A stretch of 6,456 bases of DNA from Verrucomicrobia bacterium UBA3841 (GTDB lineage Bacteria; Verrucomicrobiota; Kiritimatiellia; RFP12; UBA1067): contig DGHT01000048.1 in NCBI GenBank assembly GCA_002392765.1, forward strand, positions 1 through 6,456. Reading direction: 5' to 3'. Numbering within the stretch: position 1 is the first letter of the stretch; every line of letters starts with the position of its first letter. Below, one piece after another: positions 4,019-6,456 of this stretch. A program made the translations under genes and the position numbers. The notes under the pieces were generated by a model. The model saw only the letters and a program-made list of their open reading frames with translations. It searched no databases and was not told the DNA's origin.

Positions 4019-6456
4019 TCACTCCAGTATTCTGCATCTGTTCTTGAAGGCCGCGCGGGACTCGGATGTCACCGGCTCGTCGAGAAGCCACCCAAACGTG
4101 TTGAGAAGAAGCGCCGCATTGTCCGCCTCCAATATGCGGTAGGGCTGGAACGCCATCGGATCGGCGCTGACGACGACGCGCCCCTTCCCGAATGACTGCG
4201 CCGCGACTGCGCATGCGCCAGGCATGGAGGAAGTCTTCGGAAGCGACACAACCTTCTCCATTCGCGAACTGTCCGCGAACTTGAGCGGCGTAAGGGCGAA
4301 AAGCTGGACCTTACCGACGCCCTCCGCAATCGGATGCGCGCCGAGTGCGTCCGTGAGAATCTGGCGCGGATCGCCGAATCCGCAGGACGCGGCGTCGCGG
4401 GGCGGATTCTTCGTCCACGGAATCTCGACGCCCCAGGCCTCCTTGCCAAGCGCAAAGAAGGACATGTTGGCGTTCAGCGAACGTCCCGTGTAGATTTCCG
4501 CAAAAAGAGCGCCGCCGCCTTGCACATAGTCCGAAAGCATCTTTCTGAACTCCGGCTTGCCAAAGAGCGCCTGCCAGTAGTCAAGAGAGTTCCCTTCCGT
4601 CACGACGACCGCCGCGTATTTGGAGATGAGTTCCGGCGTCCAGGCCATGGGATGGATCGCATCGACTTCGGCACCCAGCGCACGGACGGCTTCGATCTCG
4701 TGCGGGAAAAGTTCGACTCCGGTGTAGGGATGGCGGGCGTATGGATTTACAACGCCGCCCGGCTCCGGACCGTCCAGCGCGAAGAGGACACGCTTCTTAC
4801 CGTTCCACGTTCCCACCCCTGCTAGGGCATCGCCTTCGGCGACTCGCTTCGCTCGGGGGATACGTTCCCCGTTCCCCGAAGCAAACTGCATGAGGTCGCG
4901 AACGTAGAGGATCTTCTTTTTATCCGCGTCGGACAGTTTGAAGTCTGGCACTTCCGCCCCGGGAGCGGAAAGAATGCAGGCGACAACACCCTGCGACCCT
5001 TCGACCGTCGTCTCAATCCCCTCCGCCGTACGGACGAATTCTCCCTCAAGCCGCGTCAGCTTCCAGCCGCGCATCTTTTCGGGCAGCGTGACGCGGCACG
5101 TCTGGTCGAGTCCGCCCCAGTTCTGCATATACAGCACCTTGCGCGCGGCGTCACCGACCAGGAGTCGCTCGACGCAGGGGAACTCGCCGGACGGCGCGAT
5201 CTCCACCTTAAGCTCCGGTGCAGGCAGAAGCGGCGCAAGACGTCCCGCAAGCGTTTTCATGTCCAACCCCTTGTCAAGTACGACGACACGCCCCCTGCCC
5301 GTGTCGCCCGACGCAAACGCGGCAAAACCGCTGTCGCGGTAGCGCGAAAAGGTCTTGCCGAGACTGCCCGGCGTGACGACGAGGGTTCCGCCGCGCCGCA
5401 CGTATTCTTTCGCGGCCTCAACCGTCTCGTCGAAGACGCACCAGATGTCAGGCGCGACGACGACGGAATAGTCCGACGCGACTTTGCGGAAGCGCTCTTC
5501 GCCCAGAACGTCGAAGCGGTGCCCTGTGAACTCGAGCGCGCCGGCCCAATCCATCAATTCATGGTGGCGGCTTTCCTGCAACGCCGGAAGCCCCGCGCCC
5601 GCGACATAGCTGTAAAGGAACGCGACCTTCTCCTTCCTGAAACGGACGGCGGGCAGGACGATTTCCGCGGCGGCCGACAATTTCTTCGCGAGTGCCGCAT
5701 GATACAGGCGGAGACGCTCCGACTTGTTCCAGTGCCAGACGATGGCGGCGGACTGTCCTCCCGTCAGATAACTCCAGTACTGCGACGTGTAGTGCTTCTT
5801 TCCGTAGACGCCCGGTCTGCCCAGCGTGTCCTGCGTCAAGATGCGGCAACCGGGGTCGGCCGGCGGCTCTTCGCCTTTGTCGAGTGCAAGAACAAGGGCA
5901 TTCTTCTCGTTGTCGCCGAACTTGATCGCATTCGTGACGTCGTACTTGAAGAACGCGCCTTTTGCGGCAGCCCTTCCCAGATACTTGCCGTTCAGCACGA
6001 CGTTGAACGGCGCGGCGGCGCGTCCTGCCACATAAAACCGCTTCGAGCCGTCGGCACGGTCGTTCTCGAGGATGGACGCCAGCGTGAAATCGCAGGACAG
6101 CAGCCTCTTGCCGTCGGAACGATCCCGGACTCCGTACCGCCGCTCGCACAGCTTCGCAAGGTCGTTCGCCTTCATCGCCTCCTCGGACGGCGCGGCCGAT
6201 ATCACGTCTTCGACGATGTCCTCGGAATTGACGATGGGCTTTGTCGTGTTGCACCTGAAATAGCGGCACGTGAAAAGCGGCCAGCATATCGCGTCGTGCA
6301 GCGTATTCGGCTCGAACGGACGCCTGTCGTAGTCGTAGCACTTGAAGCCGGAGGAATGGACGTAGAAAATGTCCGCCATAGCGTCAATGGCAATGGGATC
6401 ATAGGCCGCGTAGTTGTCGCGCGCACTCTGATGTCCGCGCACGTCCGTACCGAAGA
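4019..6456 (-). CDS. Multidomain glycoside hydrolase-like protein (GH42/GH2-like, beta-galactosidase trimerisation type), 5' end outside window
   Basis: The frame is open through the right edge, so the N-terminus is missing. Residues below are counted from the in-frame GTG at 6442, which I do not believe is the real start because the frame continues upstream as FGTD. Residues 14-80 look like the last strands of a TIM barrel; Glu74 in KPIVNSEDI sits where clan GH-A enzymes carry the nucleophile. Residues about 115-190 resemble a galactose-binding jelly roll (NVVLNGKYLGR, then FFKYDVTNAIKFGDNEKN). Residues 220-243 (SYLTGGQSAAIVWHWN) look like barrel strand 8. Residues 271-405 resemble the beta-galactosidase trimerisation domain (VAFLYSYV, then YVRRGGTLVVTPG). 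Residues 410-495 look like a beta sandwich, 549-787 like a second Rossmann/GATase1-like domain. The stop is TGA at 4019-4021. Substrate is unknown; beta-galactosidase is a family-level guess. It could instead be a catalytically altered relative, because the acid/base region is not visible. Confidence 0.8.
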   Translation of the reverse strand, partial: FGTDVRGHQSARDNYAAYDPIAIDAMADIFYVHSSGFKCYDYDRRPFEPNTLHDAICWPLFTCRYFRCNTTKPIVNSEDIVEDVISAAPSEEAMKANDLAKLCERRYGVRDRSDGKRLLSCDFTLASILENDRADGSKRFYVAGRAAAPFNVVLNGKYLGRAAAKGAFFKYDVTNAIKFGDNEKNALVLALDKGEEPPADPGCRILTQDTLGRPGVYGKKHYTSQYWSYLTGGQSAAIVWHWNKSERLRLYHAALAKKLSAAAEIVLPAVRFRKEKVAFLYSYVAGAGLPALQESRHHELMDWAGALEFTGHRFDVLGEERFRKVASDYSVVVAPDIWCVFDETVEAAKEYVRRGGTLVVTPGSLGKTFSRYRDSGFAAFASGDTGRGRVVVLDKGLDMKTLAGRLAPLLPAPELKVEIAPSGEFPCVERLLVGDAARKVLYMQNWGGLDQTCRVTLPEKMRGWKLTRLEGEFVRTAEGIETTVEGSQGVVACILSAPGAEVPDFKLSDADKKKILYVRDLMQFASGNGERIPRAKRVAEGDALAGVGTWNGKKRVLFALDGPEPGGVVNPYARHPYTGVELFPHEIEAVRALGAEVDAIHPMAWTPELISKYAAVVVTEGNSLDYWQALFGKPEFRKMLSDYVQGGGALFAEIYTGRSLNANMSFFALGKEAWGVEIPWTKNPPRDAASCGFGDPRQILTDALGAHPIAEGVGKVQLFALTPLKFADSSRMEKVVSLPKTSSMPGACAVAAQSFGKGRVVVSADPMAFQPYRILEADNAALLLNTFGWLLDEPVTSESRAAFKNRCRILE
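4801..4877 (-). repeat. Heptad-pair direct repeats and small hairpins inside the large gene
   Basis: On the plus strand CGTTCCACGTTCCC (4801-4814) and CGTTCCCCGTTCCC (4863-4876) match at 13 of 14 bases, and each is itself two copies of CGTTCCN. Between and beside them are three small inverted repeats: CCCT/AGGG (4817-4820, 4824-4827), TCGCC/GGCGA (4830-4834, 4838-4842) and GGGGA/TCCCC (4856-4860, 4866-4870). The stretch is read in frame as residues about 523-548 of the large protein, between its beta sandwich and its second Rossmann domain, and uses codons such as CTA, GCA, CGA and CGT that look unusual for a GC-rich gene. It may be a repeat element tolerated in a linker. The 62-base spacing is not a multiple of three, so a simple duplication-type insertion would have shifted the frame. 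Confidence 0.4.

Noticed and set aside
6440..6442. GTG at 6442 as the true start of the large glycosidase-like gene
   Set aside because: The frame stays open upstream to the window edge, there is no Shine-Dalgarno in the visible bases, and the protein would begin in the middle of a barrel domain.

Overview
The window is a carbohydrate-degradation locus. Three large genes all lie on the minus strand and are transcribed from the right edge leftwards. No RNA gene, transposase, CRISPR array or phage gene is visible. The genes are GC-rich with very little spacing. The two enzymes whose N-termini are visible carry Sec-type signal peptides. The organism is probably a Gram-negative polysaccharide degrader, and my best guess is the Planctomycetota-Verrucomicrobiota-Lentisphaerota-Kiritimatiellota (PVC) group. 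That guess rests on the style of the enzymes (long multidomain hydrolases, a CE7 esterase with an N-terminal beta domain) and on the low-complexity intergenic repeats. It is an inference and not proven by any marker here.

Layout in transcription order. (1) 6456-4019: the 3' part of a large multidomain glycosidase-like protein, open through the right edge. It shows the end of a TIM-barrel-like region with a galactose-binding-type jelly roll apparently inserted in it, then a beta-galactosidase trimerisation-like Rossmann domain, a beta sandwich, and a second Rossmann/GATase1-like domain. (2) 4018-3909: an AT-rich gap with a plausible promoter and a strong Shine-Dalgarno. (3) 3908-2556: a secreted CE7 (AXE1) acetyl esterase with intact Ser-Asp-His triad. 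(4) 2555-2414: a gap holding a heptad repeat array (TTTACAC type) next to a repeated 12-mer. (5) 2413-173: a secreted family GH3 beta-glycosidase of BglX type. (6) 172-1: a noncoding tail with a GC-rich heptad repeat in inverted arrangement and, at the extreme edge, an AT-rich heptad-like stretch.

Together the genes look like a small hemicellulose set. The esterase would strip acetyl groups, the GH3 enzyme would release terminal glucose or xylose, and the large protein may act on another linkage such as a galactoside. No transporter, SusC/D pair or regulator is in view. The gaps of 110 and 142 nt allow either an operon or separate transcripts.

The least expected signal is a shared 7-base phasing in low-complexity DNA of different sequence: both repeat-bearing gaps, the left edge, and two heptad pairs inside the large gene. 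I see no clear evidence for a wholly new biological system. The unusual domain order of the large protein and these heptad repeats are the two points worth following up.
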